A stretch of DNA of 64,000 nt from Engelhardtia mirabilis (GCA_007751255.1 CP036296.1:1550001-1614000); one strand, 5' to 3'. Positions 27,563 through 36,744 are shown, counted from the stretch's first letter. Numbers and translations: made by a program. Notes: a model not told the origin generated them from the sequence alone.

Positions 27563-28784
27563 GTCTGCGCCTCCGAGTGGGGGCTTTCCGATCGTCGCGC
27601 TGCTGGTCGGCGGACCGATCCTCGTGTTCGTGGGCCTGGGTCTGATTCAGGCCTTTCGTTTCCTCGGGCCCTGCCTGTTCGGCCATTGCACGCCGGGCGG
27701 AACGCCGGCGGTTCAGTTGACGGCTTTCGACGGTCTGGGGCTCGCCCGGCGCGAGATGGCAGTGATCCCCGGCGTGGGCGACATCTCGGACCTGCGCCTC
27801 GTCGAGGTCGACGGTCGCGAGCAACTCCTGGTGGCCGGCACGTGCGGGTTCGCGTGGGTGGATCCCACGAGTTGGTCGATCCTCGCTGGCGCGGCCTTCG
27901 AGCTGGACTGCCCGCCCTACCTGCCCAGTCGTATCGTCGACGCGGGCGGAGATGGCGAGTTCGAGTTCGCCCGCTTCGGTCAGGGCTGGGTGGGACCGGT
28001 GGCGCTGCTCGATCACCGTGGCCGCGTGCTCTGGAAGCGGTCCGAGCCGAGTCGAACCGAGCACCTGCTCGACGTCGATGGGGACGGTGCGCCCGAGTTC
28101 TTGGTCGCGGCCGCCAACTCGAACAAGGTCGAGCTCGTGGACGCGCGTGGCCGAATCCGGTGGACCAAGCGCCTCGCTCGCGATCGCGCCATCGTCCCCT
28201 TCGACATGGACGGCGACGGCCGCCAGGAACTGCTCACCACCGATGACAAGGACCTGATCGTGTACAGCAGCGAAGGCGACGAGTTGCTGCGGACCCGCCC
28301 GCCCGGCGGCGGCTACGTCAACGCCATCTCGGTCGACACCCATGGGGGCACCCCGCGGATCGTCGTCGGCGCCTACCGCAAGGACGGCGACGAGCCCGGC
28401 CAGTGGTACCACTGGTTCGAGCGTGACGCGCGAACCCTGGTCGAGAGCCGGCCCGCGGGCGAGCTCTCGAACCTCGAGCCCTGGGGCGAGTTGAGGCCCG
28501 CAGGCAGCGCGGGTCCGATCCGGCTCCTGGCTGCAAACCTGAAGGAACAGGGCGCGTGGGTCGGATTCACGGGGTCGACGCTGATGCTCGTGGCCGCCGA
28601 CGAGAAGGATCGCGTCCGCGCGCGCTACCTCTTCGACGGCCCCGAAGGCGGTGCCGTCGCCGACGGCGCGGCGCTGGTGCTCGACCCCCAGGCCCCGCGT
28701 GTGCTCGTGGGCTACGCCGACCGCCTGTGGCTGCTGGAGCCGCTGGCCGCACCGGTCACGGAAGCGCGAACGGACGCAGAGTGA
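27543..28784 (+). CDS. Membrane-anchored FG-GAP/VCBS-like beta-propeller protein
   Basis: The 413-residue protein has one N-terminal TM anchor (FPIVALLVGGPILVFVGLGL). A propeller-like domain follows with repeated DxDGDG-type loops (LLDVDGDGAPEFLVAA, PFDMDGDGRQELLTT), as in FG-GAP/VCBS repeats that bind calcium. No enzyme motif was seen. It overlaps the cydB end by 20 nt, which is unusual and implies translational coupling to the oxidase, although read-through is possible too. It converges on and overlaps the next, minus-strand gene by 29 nt. Function is unknown; a surface or periplasmic binding role is plausible. Confidence 0.75.
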   Translation: MPRQTLESAPPSGGFPIVALLVGGPILVFVGLGLIQAFRFLGPCLFGHCTPGGTPAVQLTAFDGLGLARREMAVIPGVGDISDLRLVEVDGREQLLVAGTCGFAWVDPTSWSILAGAAFELDCPPYLPSRIVDAGGDGEFEFARFGQGWVGPVALLDHRGRVLWKRSEPSRTEHLLDVDGDGAPEFLVAAANSNKVELVDARGRIRWTKRLARDRAIVPFDMDGDGRQELLTTDDKDLIVYSSEGDELLRTRPPGGGYVNAISVDTHGGTPRIVVGAYRKDGDEPGQWYHWFERDARTLVESRPAGELSNLEPWGELRPAGSAGPIRLLAANLKEQGAWVGFTGSTLMLVAADEKDRVRARYLFDGPEGGAVADGAALVLDPQAPRVLVGYADRLWLLEPLAAPVTEARTDAE

Positions 28785-31149
28785 GCTCGTCCTCGTCGAG
28801 GGCCAGCAGCCGCTCGCCGTCGGCGGACAGGCCCAGGGTCCAGCGGTCCTCCGGCACGCGTCCCTCCAGGGTGATCGGCGTCAAGCGGCCGTTGTCGGGG
28901 TCGACCAGCAGGGCCACTTCCTCGAAGGATGAGGACAACAGCACGCGCTCTCCGCTCACAGCCAGCTCGAGGCTCAGTCGGGAGACCTCCGGCAGTTCGA
29001 CCGACCACAGGGCGCGTCCCTGCGAGTCGAAGCGGGAGAACCAGGTATCCCGCTCGCGAATGGTGAAGTTCCAGGGGTAGTCCTCCAGCAGGTACAAGCC
29101 CCCGTCGTCGCTGACGGCGAGGTCGAGCACGCCTCGAATCCAGCGGCCGTCCGCGCGCCGCTCGATCCGGTCGAGGACCGCGCCATCGCCGTCCTCGAGG
29201 GTCGCGCCCCCCGCGTCCCTCCAGGTCCAACGCCGACCGGTGGCGTCGAGGAAGAGCGCGTGGGATCCGGTCTCGACCACCCGCGTCCGCTCACCGGACG
29301 AACTCCAGAAGAGGTGCGCGCCCTCGCGTGACTCGAGCACGACCGACCCGTCGGGTAGGGACGTCAGGTCGGGTGAGCCGAAGCCCCTGAGGACGTCGCC
29401 CGGCGCCGTGGGGCCGATCCAGAGCCTTTGGCCATCCGCCGACCACAGGTGGAGTGCGCCCGTGTACCGGTCGACCATGGCGATGCGATCGCCGCCCAGG
29501 ATCGCCCTACCAGCACTGTCGTGCAGACCACCGCCCTGGTCGGGGAAACCCAGCGTCTCGACGACTTCGCCCGTCGAATCCAGGCGCAGGAAGGCGAAGT
29601 CGTCGAGGGTCCACAGGCTGCCATCGGGAGCGAAGTGGTAGTCCTGGGGCCTGAGCCGCGGCCCGCCTGGGAAATGGGGTAGCAAACGACTCAACTCCAC
29701 TCCATCGCGGTCGAGGAGCTGGAGTGGCTCGTTGTGAAACTGGCGCCGGAGCGAATCCCGACCGACCAACACTCGACCGTCGGCTGCTTCGACCCTCAGG
29801 TCGCGACCTCGCTCGACCCGTGCGTACTTGGGTTCCCTCTGCGGGTCGACCGGGATCAGTCGCCCCGTCTCGTCATCGGCGAGGTACGTGTCGGAGCGCT
29901 CGGGCCGATTCCAGCCGTTCTTGCAGTGGACGAACCAGCCGCCGCCCTCGAGGGGGTGCCAGGTGACCTTGACGTCGTCCCGAACGCCCGGCACCGGCTC
30001 GAACTCACGGCGACTGGCCTCGGTCCCGTCGCGGCGGAGCACGACGCGCTCGTAGCGCAGGCCATCCAGTCGATGCACCAGGTCGATGCGGCCCTCGGCG
30101 TCGATGGTCCACTGCGCGAGCTTGGCCGTGGCGGGCAGGGGGCCGACCTCGCCGCGCTCGAGGCTCACCGGTTCGAGGGCGGTGAGGGTGAGCGCCTCCG
30201 ATTCGGGGCTGGGCGCGGAGGCAACCGGGTTCGGCGCATGGGTGGCACGCGCGAGCTCGCTCACGACCGTCTCGCCGTCGAGCTGCTCGGCGCGGAAGGT
30301 GACCCGTTGGCCTTCGCCGGCCAGCCACAGCTCGAACACCCCGTCGGGGCGAATGTCGAGCAGGCCGTCGCCGTCGCACAGTTGCGTCTCGACCGCACTC
30401 TCGAAGCCGTCTGCGTCTTCCACTCCGGTGCCGAAGGGGCGATCGAGTCGCCAGACCATTCGACCCTGCCAGTCGAACAGGGCGAAGAAGTGACCGCCGT
30501 GGGGGAACTCGCTCGGCCGGTCGTCCGCGCGACTGGAGACCCATCCGTGGAGCAGGAACAGGTCGAGATCTCGCAGGCAGCCGACCGTGTACGCGTACTG
30601 ACCGCGCGAGGAACCGTCTTCGCCGTCGGCGAGTGGCGAGATGTTCGCCAGTCGCTCGCCGCTGGCGAGGTCGTAGCAACGCCAGCTCGAGCTCGGGCTG
30701 ATGCCGAGTCGCTCAGCCCCGATCCAAACCAAGGCCTGACGTCCGCCCTCCGGTAACAGCACGCCCCTGGCCCAAGGCAGCTCGGGACCGTCGATGTTCC
30801 CGTAGCTTCGCGGCTCGCGCTCGAGCACGCGCACCTCGCCATCCGGCTCGACCAGCGCCACCAGGAACTCGCCCTCGCCCACAGGCCCGGTCTCGGAGAA
30901 CCCGAAGGCCCGCCCCTGGGCGTCGACCGCGGCCTGGTGGAAGGTGAAGGGCAACTCTGTGCGCCAAACCAGCTCGCCGTCGCGCGAGAGGGCTACCTGC
31001 GACGCTCCCCAACCGTGGCGCTGGCCGGGGTCCACCGCCAGCTCGAAGTGACCGTCCGGCGAGGCGTAGCGCGCCGGATCGAGGAAGTGCGGCTCGTAGT
31101 CGACGGGGACGCTGGACGCGACGAGGGCAAGGACGGTCGCGGAGATCAT
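28756..31149 (-). CDS. Large secreted propeller-like protein of unknown function
   Basis: The 797-residue protein has a short signal peptide (MISATVLALVASSVPV). Many short beta-strand repeats of the form DxxGRxxW or SxDGxLxW occur along the chain (for example FDWQGRMVWRLDRPF, APDGSLWTLDDFAFLRL, VSDDGGLYLLEDYPW), consistent with one or two beta-propellers. No catalytic signature was recognised. The ATG at 31149 is preferred over a farther upstream ATG (31263) because the signal peptide starts there and a TATGCT box lies 6 nt before it. The 3' end overlaps the convergent propeller gene by 29 nt. Confidence 0.75.
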   Translation of the reverse strand: MISATVLALVASSVPVDYEPHFLDPARYASPDGHFELAVDPGQRHGWGASQVALSRDGELVWRTELPFTFHQAAVDAQGRAFGFSETGPVGEGEFLVALVEPDGEVRVLEREPRSYGNIDGPELPWARGVLLPEGGRQALVWIGAERLGISPSSSWRCYDLASGERLANISPLADGEDGSSRGQYAYTVGCLRDLDLFLLHGWVSSRADDRPSEFPHGGHFFALFDWQGRMVWRLDRPFGTGVEDADGFESAVETQLCDGDGLLDIRPDGVFELWLAGEGQRVTFRAEQLDGETVVSELARATHAPNPVASAPSPESEALTLTALEPVSLERGEVGPLPATAKLAQWTIDAEGRIDLVHRLDGLRYERVVLRRDGTEASRREFEPVPGVRDDVKVTWHPLEGGGWFVHCKNGWNRPERSDTYLADDETGRLIPVDPQREPKYARVERGRDLRVEAADGRVLVGRDSLRRQFHNEPLQLLDRDGVELSRLLPHFPGGPRLRPQDYHFAPDGSLWTLDDFAFLRLDSTGEVVETLGFPDQGGGLHDSAGRAILGGDRIAMVDRYTGALHLWSADGQRLWIGPTAPGDVLRGFGSPDLTSLPDGSVVLESREGAHLFWSSSGERTRVVETGSHALFLDATGRRWTWRDAGGATLEDGDGAVLDRIERRADGRWIRGVLDLAVSDDGGLYLLEDYPWNFTIRERDTWFSRFDSQGRALWSVELPEVSRLSLELAVSGERVLLSSSFEEVALLVDPDNGRLTPITLEGRVPEDRWTLGLSADGERLLALDEDELTLRPFALP

Positions 31150-31155
31150 GGGTCC

Positions 31156-31161
31156 AGCATA
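31156..31161 (-). promoter_or_regulatory. Possible -10 box TATGCT, leaderless start
   Basis: On the minus strand TATGCT is followed by 6 nt and then the ATG (31149) of the 797-residue protein. No -35 is visible. Confidence 0.35.
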
Positions 31162-31316
31162 GGCCGCGCCTCGGAAGGACTGGTCGTGGCGTGGCGGTCC
31201 CGGCGGTCCATCCGCGACCGCGACCGCGACCGTGGGCGGCCAATCGGCCAAGTCGGCGCGCACACTGGCGACCGGGAGGCGGGCTCCGACTTCGCTCGAT
31301 GCCTGCTCGTCCTGGT

Positions 31317-31432
31317 GTCCTGGATCAGAAACTCGGCGTCACTTCCCGGGATCCGATCGCCGCTGGCGTCGGCGCGCCTAGCCAGCATCGAGCGGACCTC
31401 CGGGAAGTGACGCCGAGTTTCTGATCCAGGAC
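31317..31432. repeat. Long palindromic repeat element, copy 1
   Basis: The left arm 31317-31349 is the exact reverse complement of the right arm 31400-31432 (33 bp, no mismatch). The interior 50 bp continues the pairing imperfectly (TCCGATCG.CGCTGGC against its partner), leaving a loop of about 13 nt. A second copy with the same arms and interior is at 55379-55498. It encodes nothing convincing. It could be a MITE-like or REP-like element mobilised in trans. Confidence 0.85.
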
Positions 31433-31809
31433 CCTGGCTCTCGCCGGGGGAGTGGCCCCACGTCACGGTGCGACTGGCTGGGCCGCGGGAGCCGACGACC
31501 CATCCTCGGGTCCGCACAGGCCCTTGGTGCCCGTGGTGCGGCGGATTCCGTTCGAAGGGGTGGGCCGTGCCGTTCTCTCAACTGGAGGGCTGGGGTCAAC
31601 TCGACGCCGGATCGGTCGTCGAGACCTGGTCTCCGGCGCGCGTCGCCGGAGCTCGCCGGTGCTTGCACGGCGCGGTTGGTCGGGTCGGGCCAGGTCGGCG
31701 ACCTGGCGATCGCGACCGGCGCGGCTCGCAGGTTGAGCCCTCTCTTCGACCTGCCGGACCTCTCGGGGCCGCGGGCCGCTACTCACGCACAGACTCCAAC
31801 GGCTGAACC

Positions 31810-34800
31810 ATGGCGACGAACTCGAAGGATGGATCGCTGGTTCCGGCGTCGCTGATGCTGGTAGTCGGGGCGGCGGTTGGCGGGGCGCTCTTGTACGAGA
31901 AGCCGTTCGAGATCTTCCGGCCCTCGGCGGCGGCCAACTGGTCGGCGCCGCACCTGTCGGTCGAAACAGTGCCCGCGCGGCTGTGGCAGGATCCGATCCA
32001 CGCGGTGGTCAGCGGGACCCACGCCTTCGTGACCCGCGACGAGGTCCCGCGGGCGGACTTGGTCGTTCCCGTGCTCGTGCCGGGAGCGGGGCGAGCGGAG
32101 GCGATCGAACTGCGGCTGCGCGCGCGCTACGCCGTGGTGGCGGGCTTCGCCGTGGAGGGCTGGCTGCCGGTGCAACAGGAGGCCATCGGCTGCCTGCGCG
32201 TGGACGAGTTGTGGCACGAAGACGGCGGGCTGGTCCACGACCACGAGTTGGCGAAGTCGGAGAGCAAGCCCGAGCAGGAGAGCTGCCTGATCCCCTTCGA
32301 GCGCTTCCGTTCGCCGGACGGCGAGCGCACGGCCCTGGTGCTGTGGGTCGCCGAGAGTCACTTGGGTACGAAGCCGCTCGAGGCGCTCGAGGCCATGATC
32401 AGCGGCAGCCTGCACGAGACTCCGGAACACGATGGCGAGGTCGAGGATGCCACCGACCTGGCCCAGGGATCACAGCCCGCTCCCGCGGCGCGACCGAGTT
32501 CGGCGGCCCTCGCGCTGGAGACGGATGGGCTTGCGGCCGCGGCCTCGATCAGCGAGGCGGGCATGTCGTCGAGCGCCGATCGCGGCGCGCCCGCGGGAGC
32601 CGAGCACGCGACTTCGCCGCCGCGCCCCCTCGGCGACGCGGTCTGCGTCCTGGGACCGACCAGCTCGAACGGCCTGCTCGACATGCTGAACGAGGTGACC
32701 ACGGTCGAGAAGGGTCGCTTCGAGGGCTGGCGGTTGATCAACTACCGGGCCACGGCGCCCGAAGCCCTGCTGCTGCGCGAGGTGACGATCCCCGGCGAGA
32801 GTCGCCTCGATCCGCCCGACTCGCGCATCCAGACCGCGCGGGATTGCATGGCCCGCGCCGGCATCGACTACACGCGCGTGCTGTGCACGGACGACGAGCT
32901 GCTGCTGGCCCTGGTGTCGGAGCTCGAGCTGCGCGGCGTCGACCTCGTCGAACCGGACGTGGGCCTGGCACTGGTGTCCGAGCTCGACACCCTCTACGGG
33001 CGGTCGATGGCGCGGACCCTGAGCGTGATCATCGGGCTCGAGCAGGAGCGCCGCGATCAGGTTCCATCGTCCGTGGACGGGCTTGCGCCTCTCGAGGCCC
33101 TGCGCGCGCGCCTGCGGCTGACGTCCGACAACGAGCAGAACGACTCGGTGCGCCAGGTCAGCTACCTGCGCGGGCTGGACGGGGTCACGCCCCTGGCCGA
33201 GCTGAAGGAGCAACCGGCCAGCGGACGCAGCGCCATGGACGCCCTGCGTCAACCCATCGGGCCCAGCCAGCTCGACTACATCCGGCGCCAGGCCAAGTCG
33301 CTCCTGCGGCGGGGTTGGCGACCGGGCGGTGGGGGTCTCGAGGCCGGCGGACCAGTGGTCAAGGCGATCGGCGTCGTCGGCACCGATCCCTACGACAAGC
33401 AACTCGTGCTCCAGGCCCTGCGGCCGACCTTCGAGGAGTTGCTGTTCTTCTCCACCGACCTCGACGCGCGGCTGTTGCACCCCAGCCAGTACCCCTGGAC
33501 CCGCAACGTGGTCGTGGCCACGGCCTATGGCCTCGAGCTGTCCGAGACCTTGCAGGGCGAGGTGCCGCCCTTTCGCGACGGCTACCAGACCGCGACCTTC
33601 CTGGCCGGACGCCTGGCGATCGCGGAGGAGAGCCTGCTCGGTCGGCTGGGGGAGATCGGCCAGCTCGACATGCAGGGGCGCTTCGACCCGCCGCCGCCGA
33701 AGATCTACGAAGTCGCGCGCAGCGGCGCCTGGGACATGGCGCGCGAGGGCGACGGCTTCCATCCCCTGCCGCCAGCCAAGCGCTTCGCGAGCAACAGCGG
33801 CTTCTGGCACCGGGCGCGGGTGGTGTCGATCGTGGTACTCCTGGCCGCGCTCTACGCCGCCACCAGCCTGGTCATCGGCCGCTGGCACAGCGTCTCGACC
33901 GCGGTGGACGAAGTGCGCGGCCGCGACTGGCTGGTCGCGCTGCTGCGGCCGCGGGCCATGTTGGCGGCGGTGGCCGTGGCGTGCCTGGTGCCGGCCCTGG
34001 TGCTCTTGAGCTTCAGCGGCTTGGCCGAGCCCTTCGCCCTGGCCGAGGGCCTCAGCGTCTGGCCCACCGAAGCCCTGCGCTTCATCGTGATCCTGGTCTC
34101 GATCGGCGTGCTGCTGTTCGGCCTCGCGCGCCTGTCGATCAACGCGCGTGAGATCGAGGATCAGTGGGGCCTGCGCGGGAACAGGACGTCGGTCGAGGTC
34201 GCCCAGCGGGCCGAGGACGCGCCTGGGCCGACCCGTGGCGGGTGGTCGCGGTTGGTGGAGAGCCTGGGTTGGTCCGTGGGCATCGAGCGGCACGACGGCC
34301 AGCGTTCGGCGGCCGCCTTCTGGGAGCGCTACATGGAGAACGCCCGGCCGACGCGGGTGGCCCTGCGGGTGGGCATCGCCCTGGCGCTCGTGGCGACGCT
34401 GACGATGGTCGCGATCGCCGACACGGGCTGGCCTGCGTCACCGATCCGAGGCCACGGGGTGCGCCTTCTGGACCAGGTGCTCGGGATCGCCTCGCTGGTG
34501 AGCTTCACGGTGCTGCTCTTGTTCGTCAGCGACGCCTCGCGTGAATGCGCGACCCTGATCCATCGCCTGACCGCGCGGGAGGGGCTCGAGGCCCTCGAGT
34601 GGCCGGCCGAGTGCAAGCTGCGCGACGAGCTGCGGATCGGCACCGGCGGTCAGGCCGAGCTGATCGAGATCCGCCTGATCGCGCGCCGCACCAAGGCCGT
34701 CGGGCAGTTGATCGTGGGGCCCTTCTTCGTGTTGCTGCTGCTCGTGCTCTCGCACAACAGCTACTTCGACCATTGGACGTGGTCGCCGGCGATCGTCTTC

Positions 34801-35151
34801 GTCTACAGCCTGCTGCTGCTGCTCGCCGTGGGGGCCGCGATGCGGATGCGGCACCAGGCGGAGCGCGCCCGTCGTCGCGTCGTGGCGCGGCTCGAGGACC
34901 GACTGCTGCGATTGAGCGGTGAGCCCGCGCCGGCGGAGAGGGCCGGCAAGGGCAAGGCCAAGGCCGCCGATCCCGACGCGGGTGAGAACCCCAAACAGTT
35001 GGCCCTGGCCCTGGAGCAGATCCGCTCCCTGCGCGAGGGGGCCTTCGCGCCCTGGTTCCAGAATCCGGTCATCCGGGCCGTGCTGATGCCCTTCGGTGGG
35101 GCGGGGGCCCTGGCCCTGGTCGACCTGATGGTTCAGTCGGGATTGACCTGA
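31810..35151 (+). CDS. Large membrane protein of an uncharacterised receptor-like family
   Basis: A 1113-residue protein. Its N-terminal TM helix (SLMLVVGAAVGGALLY) is followed by a large soluble region. That region has PARLWQDPIHAV, a Rossmann-like VCVLGPTSSNGLLDML, LALVSELDTLYGR, and a later block AIGVVGTDPYDKQLVLQALR with FFSTDLDARLLHPSQYPWTR and PPFRDGYQTATFLAGRLA. These resemble type 1 periplasmic-binding (ANF receptor-like) folds. About seven TM helices follow (from about residue 675), with a cytosolic coiled/basic stretch at the end. I know this motif set as a conserved family without assigned function. It might be a ligand-sensing membrane protein. It stands alone, after a palindromic element. 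Confidence 0.8.
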   Translation: MATNSKDGSLVPASLMLVVGAAVGGALLYEKPFEIFRPSAAANWSAPHLSVETVPARLWQDPIHAVVSGTHAFVTRDEVPRADLVVPVLVPGAGRAEAIELRLRARYAVVAGFAVEGWLPVQQEAIGCLRVDELWHEDGGLVHDHELAKSESKPEQESCLIPFERFRSPDGERTALVLWVAESHLGTKPLEALEAMISGSLHETPEHDGEVEDATDLAQGSQPAPAARPSSAALALETDGLAAAASISEAGMSSSADRGAPAGAEHATSPPRPLGDAVCVLGPTSSNGLLDMLNEVTTVEKGRFEGWRLINYRATAPEALLLREVTIPGESRLDPPDSRIQTARDCMARAGIDYTRVLCTDDELLLALVSELELRGVDLVEPDVGLALVSELDTLYGRSMARTLSVIIGLEQERRDQVPSSVDGLAPLEALRARLRLTSDNEQNDSVRQVSYLRGLDGVTPLAELKEQPASGRSAMDALRQPIGPSQLDYIRRQAKSLLRRGWRPGGGGLEAGGPVVKAIGVVGTDPYDKQLVLQALRPTFEELLFFSTDLDARLLHPSQYPWTRNVVVATAYGLELSETLQGEVPPFRDGYQTATFLAGRLAIAEESLLGRLGEIGQLDMQGRFDPPPPKIYEVARSGAWDMAREGDGFHPLPPAKRFASNSGFWHRARVVSIVVLLAALYAATSLVIGRWHSVSTAVDEVRGRDWLVALLRPRAMLAAVAVACLVPALVLLSFSGLAEPFALAEGLSVWPTEALRFIVILVSIGVLLFGLARLSINAREIEDQWGLRGNRTSVEVAQRAEDAPGPTRGGWSRLVESLGWSVGIERHDGQRSAAAFWERYMENARPTRVALRVGIALALVATLTMVAIADTGWPASPIRGHGVRLLDQVLGIASLVSFTVLLLFVSDASRECATLIHRLTAREGLEALEWPAECKLRDELRIGTGGQAELIEIRLIARRTKAVGQLIVGPFFVLLLLVLSHNSYFDHWTWSPAIVFVYSLLLLLAVGAAMRMRHQAERARRRVVARLEDRLLRLSGEPAPAERAGKGKAKAADPDAGENPKQLALALEQIRSLREGAFAPWFQNPVIRAVLMPFGGAGALALVDLMVQSGLT

Positions 35152-35175
35152 TCGTGTTGGAATCGAGCCTGCCGA

Positions 35176-35195
35176 TCGGCCGGGAAGACGGCCGA
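35176..35195 (+). terminator. Hairpin after the large membrane-protein gene
   Basis: TCGGCCG (35176-35182) pairs with CGGCCGA (35189-35195) across a 6-nt loop, 24 nt after the stop codon. No T-tract is present. Confidence 0.45.
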
Positions 35196-35210
35196 CACGA
35201 CCAATGGACC

Positions 35211-35215
35211 GGAGG
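35211..35215 (+). promoter_or_regulatory. GGAGG ribosome-binding site that decides a TTG start
   Basis: GGAGG lies 9 nt before the TTG at 35225 and after the ATG at 35204. It therefore favours the TTG as the real initiation codon of the following secreted protein. Confidence 0.5.
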
Positions 35216-35224
35216 AACAAGACC

Positions 35225-36670
35225 TTGAACGCTCTGCATCGACTGACCCTCGCCTTCGTCGCCGCGACCGCCGCGCTCGTCTCGGCGGCCCCTGCTGAGA
35301 TCGATGCAGCGCCGCCGACGACCGCGCACCTCAGTCTGGTGCAGGACGCCGCGGCCGGGACGCTCGAGCTGCGCCTGAGCGGCGCGGCCGGTGAGCGCTG
35401 CGCGCTCTCGGCGGGATCCATCGACGTTCCCGGCGTGTGGCTGCCCCTGCCGCTCTTGGACCTCGACCCCGCGGGCAGCGCGAGCGTGAAGATGCCCGCG
35501 CCGAGCGCGCCGCTCGGAGGCCTGGTCCTGCGCGCGGAGTGGCTCGAGGACGGCCGGCTTCGATCGACGCAGTGCGTGCCGATGTCCCTCGAGCAGCCCC
35601 TCGGTGACATCTGGGACATGGGCGTGGCCTTCGATGGCAGCTCGCTCTCGGCTGGCGATGTCGTGTCGTCGAGCCAGCCCTGGTCGTTCTTCGCCCAGGT
35701 CAGCGCCAGTGCGGGCGGGGCTCCGGCGGCCGCTGTCCTCTTCGACGACGCCGGTGGCGGGCCGGACAACGGACGGGTGCTGGGGATCGTCAGCCGCGGG
35801 GCCGCGCCGACCGCGGGCGCGCCAGCGGGCGGGGGTGCCGGGATCCTGCGGGTCGACTTCCCGGGTCCGACGTTGATGACCAAGGTGCGCGTGGTCGACG
35901 TGGTCGGCAGCGGAGCGATGCTGCGCCTCTTCGACGGCGCGTCCCAGGTGTACCAGCAGCCCATCGCCGACATGGCGGGCGACGGCTTCGTGGATCAGTA
36001 CGTTCCATCCCTGGTGGTCTCGGCCTTCGAGCTCGTCCTGCCGGTCGCCGGCGCCATCGCCGAGGTGCAGTTGATGCCCTGGGAGCTGGTCGTCGACTTC
36101 GATCGCTCGACCACGGGTGTTCCCGTCGACAGCCTGGCCGCGGGTGGGGAGGTCGACTCGGGCTACGAGAACATCGGGATCTTCGGCGGCTTCGTAACGG
36201 CCTCGAACGCCGCCGAGTCCCACCCCGACAAGGCGATCCTGTTCGACTCCGCAGCGCCCAGCGGCGGTGACCTCGATCTGGTTTGCCCGGGCCCAGGTCT
36301 CGGCAACCGGGTGGCCCGCGAGAAGGTCCTGATCATCGCCGAGAACGACCTCGACCTGGACGCCGACGGTCTGGTCGACGACCCCGACGATGAAGCGGCC
36401 GGCGGCGTGCTCACGATCGACTTCGTCACCAACACGGTGCGCTTCCGCAGCGCGACGGTGATCGACGTGGACGACGATGGCGCCTCCTTCGTGCGCGTCT
36501 ACGACGACCTGACCGGGGCGCCCCACGACTTCCCCCTGGCCAACCTGGGGGACAACTCCGTGCAGACGGTGATGGGCGACCTGCCGACCCGGCAAGTCGA
36601 GCTGCACCTGGCCGGATCCGGCGCCCTGGCCGAGCTTCGCTTCGGCCCGATCCCGTTCCCGCAGGAGTGA
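35225..36670 (+). CDS. Secreted protein with two diverged copies of a beta-sandwich domain
   Basis: About 481 residues with a signal peptide (LTLAFVAATAALVSAAPA). Two related domains sit in tandem. The second (about 295-480) is clear, with DFDRSTTGVPVDSLAAGGEV, AILFDSAAPSGGDLDL, KVLIIAENDLDLDADGLVDD and DVDDDGASFVRVYD. The first (about 125-290) aligns with it in AVLFDDAGGGPDN, LRVDFPGPTLMTKVRVVDV and LRLFDGASQVYQQPIADMAGD but has lost the Asp-rich loop. The second domain type is frequent in exported marine bacterial proteins and has no assigned function. TTG 35225 is favoured by GGAGG 9 nt upstream; ATG 35204 would place that GGAGG inside the gene. Confidence 0.78.
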   Translation: MNALHRLTLAFVAATAALVSAAPAEIDAAPPTTAHLSLVQDAAAGTLELRLSGAAGERCALSAGSIDVPGVWLPLPLLDLDPAGSASVKMPAPSAPLGGLVLRAEWLEDGRLRSTQCVPMSLEQPLGDIWDMGVAFDGSSLSAGDVVSSSQPWSFFAQVSASAGGAPAAAVLFDDAGGGPDNGRVLGIVSRGAAPTAGAPAGGGAGILRVDFPGPTLMTKVRVVDVVGSGAMLRLFDGASQVYQQPIADMAGDGFVDQYVPSLVVSAFELVLPVAGAIAEVQLMPWELVVDFDRSTTGVPVDSLAAGGEVDSGYENIGIFGGFVTASNAAESHPDKAILFDSAAPSGGDLDLVCPGPGLGNRVAREKVLIIAENDLDLDADGLVDDPDDEAAGGVLTIDFVTNTVRFRSATVIDVDDDGASFVRVYDDLTGAPHDFPLANLGDNSVQTVMGDLPTRQVELHLAGSGALAELRFGPIPFPQE

Positions 36671-36693
36671 GTGCGGCGCTTGCGGGCGCTCCG

Positions 36694-36744
36694 CCAGGGG
36701 GCGCCGGCGATCGTGCGCGCTGCACGGTGACGTGGCGCCCCTGG
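36694..36744 (+). terminator. Inverted repeat with long loop, possible terminator
   Basis: CCAGGGGGCGCC (36694-36705) pairs with GGCGCCCCTGG (36734-36744), with one bulged G and a loop of about 28 nt. It follows the duplicated-domain gene by 23 nt. Confidence 0.35.

Larger units (their letters stand above)
31150..31809. other. 660-bp intergenic region with a large palindrome
   Basis: This divergent spacer holds the TATGCT box of the minus-strand gene and the repeat at 31317-31432. The roughly 377 bp after the palindrome show no convincing gene, and no clear promoter for the large membrane-protein gene was found. Small open frames here are Arg/Pro-rich and overlap on both strands. Confidence 0.5.

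Noticed and set aside
31317-31432. Palindrome as a Rho-independent terminator
   Set aside because: It is far longer than a terminator, has no T-tract, is not directly behind a plus-strand gene, and recurs at 55379 with the same sequence.
31433-31809. Small open frames of 94-112 codons
   Set aside because: They overlap on both strands, are Arg/Pro-rich, and lack start signals or domains.
32470-34293. 607-codon open frame on the minus strand
   Set aside because: It is antisense to the large membrane-protein gene, with a mirror-frame composition.
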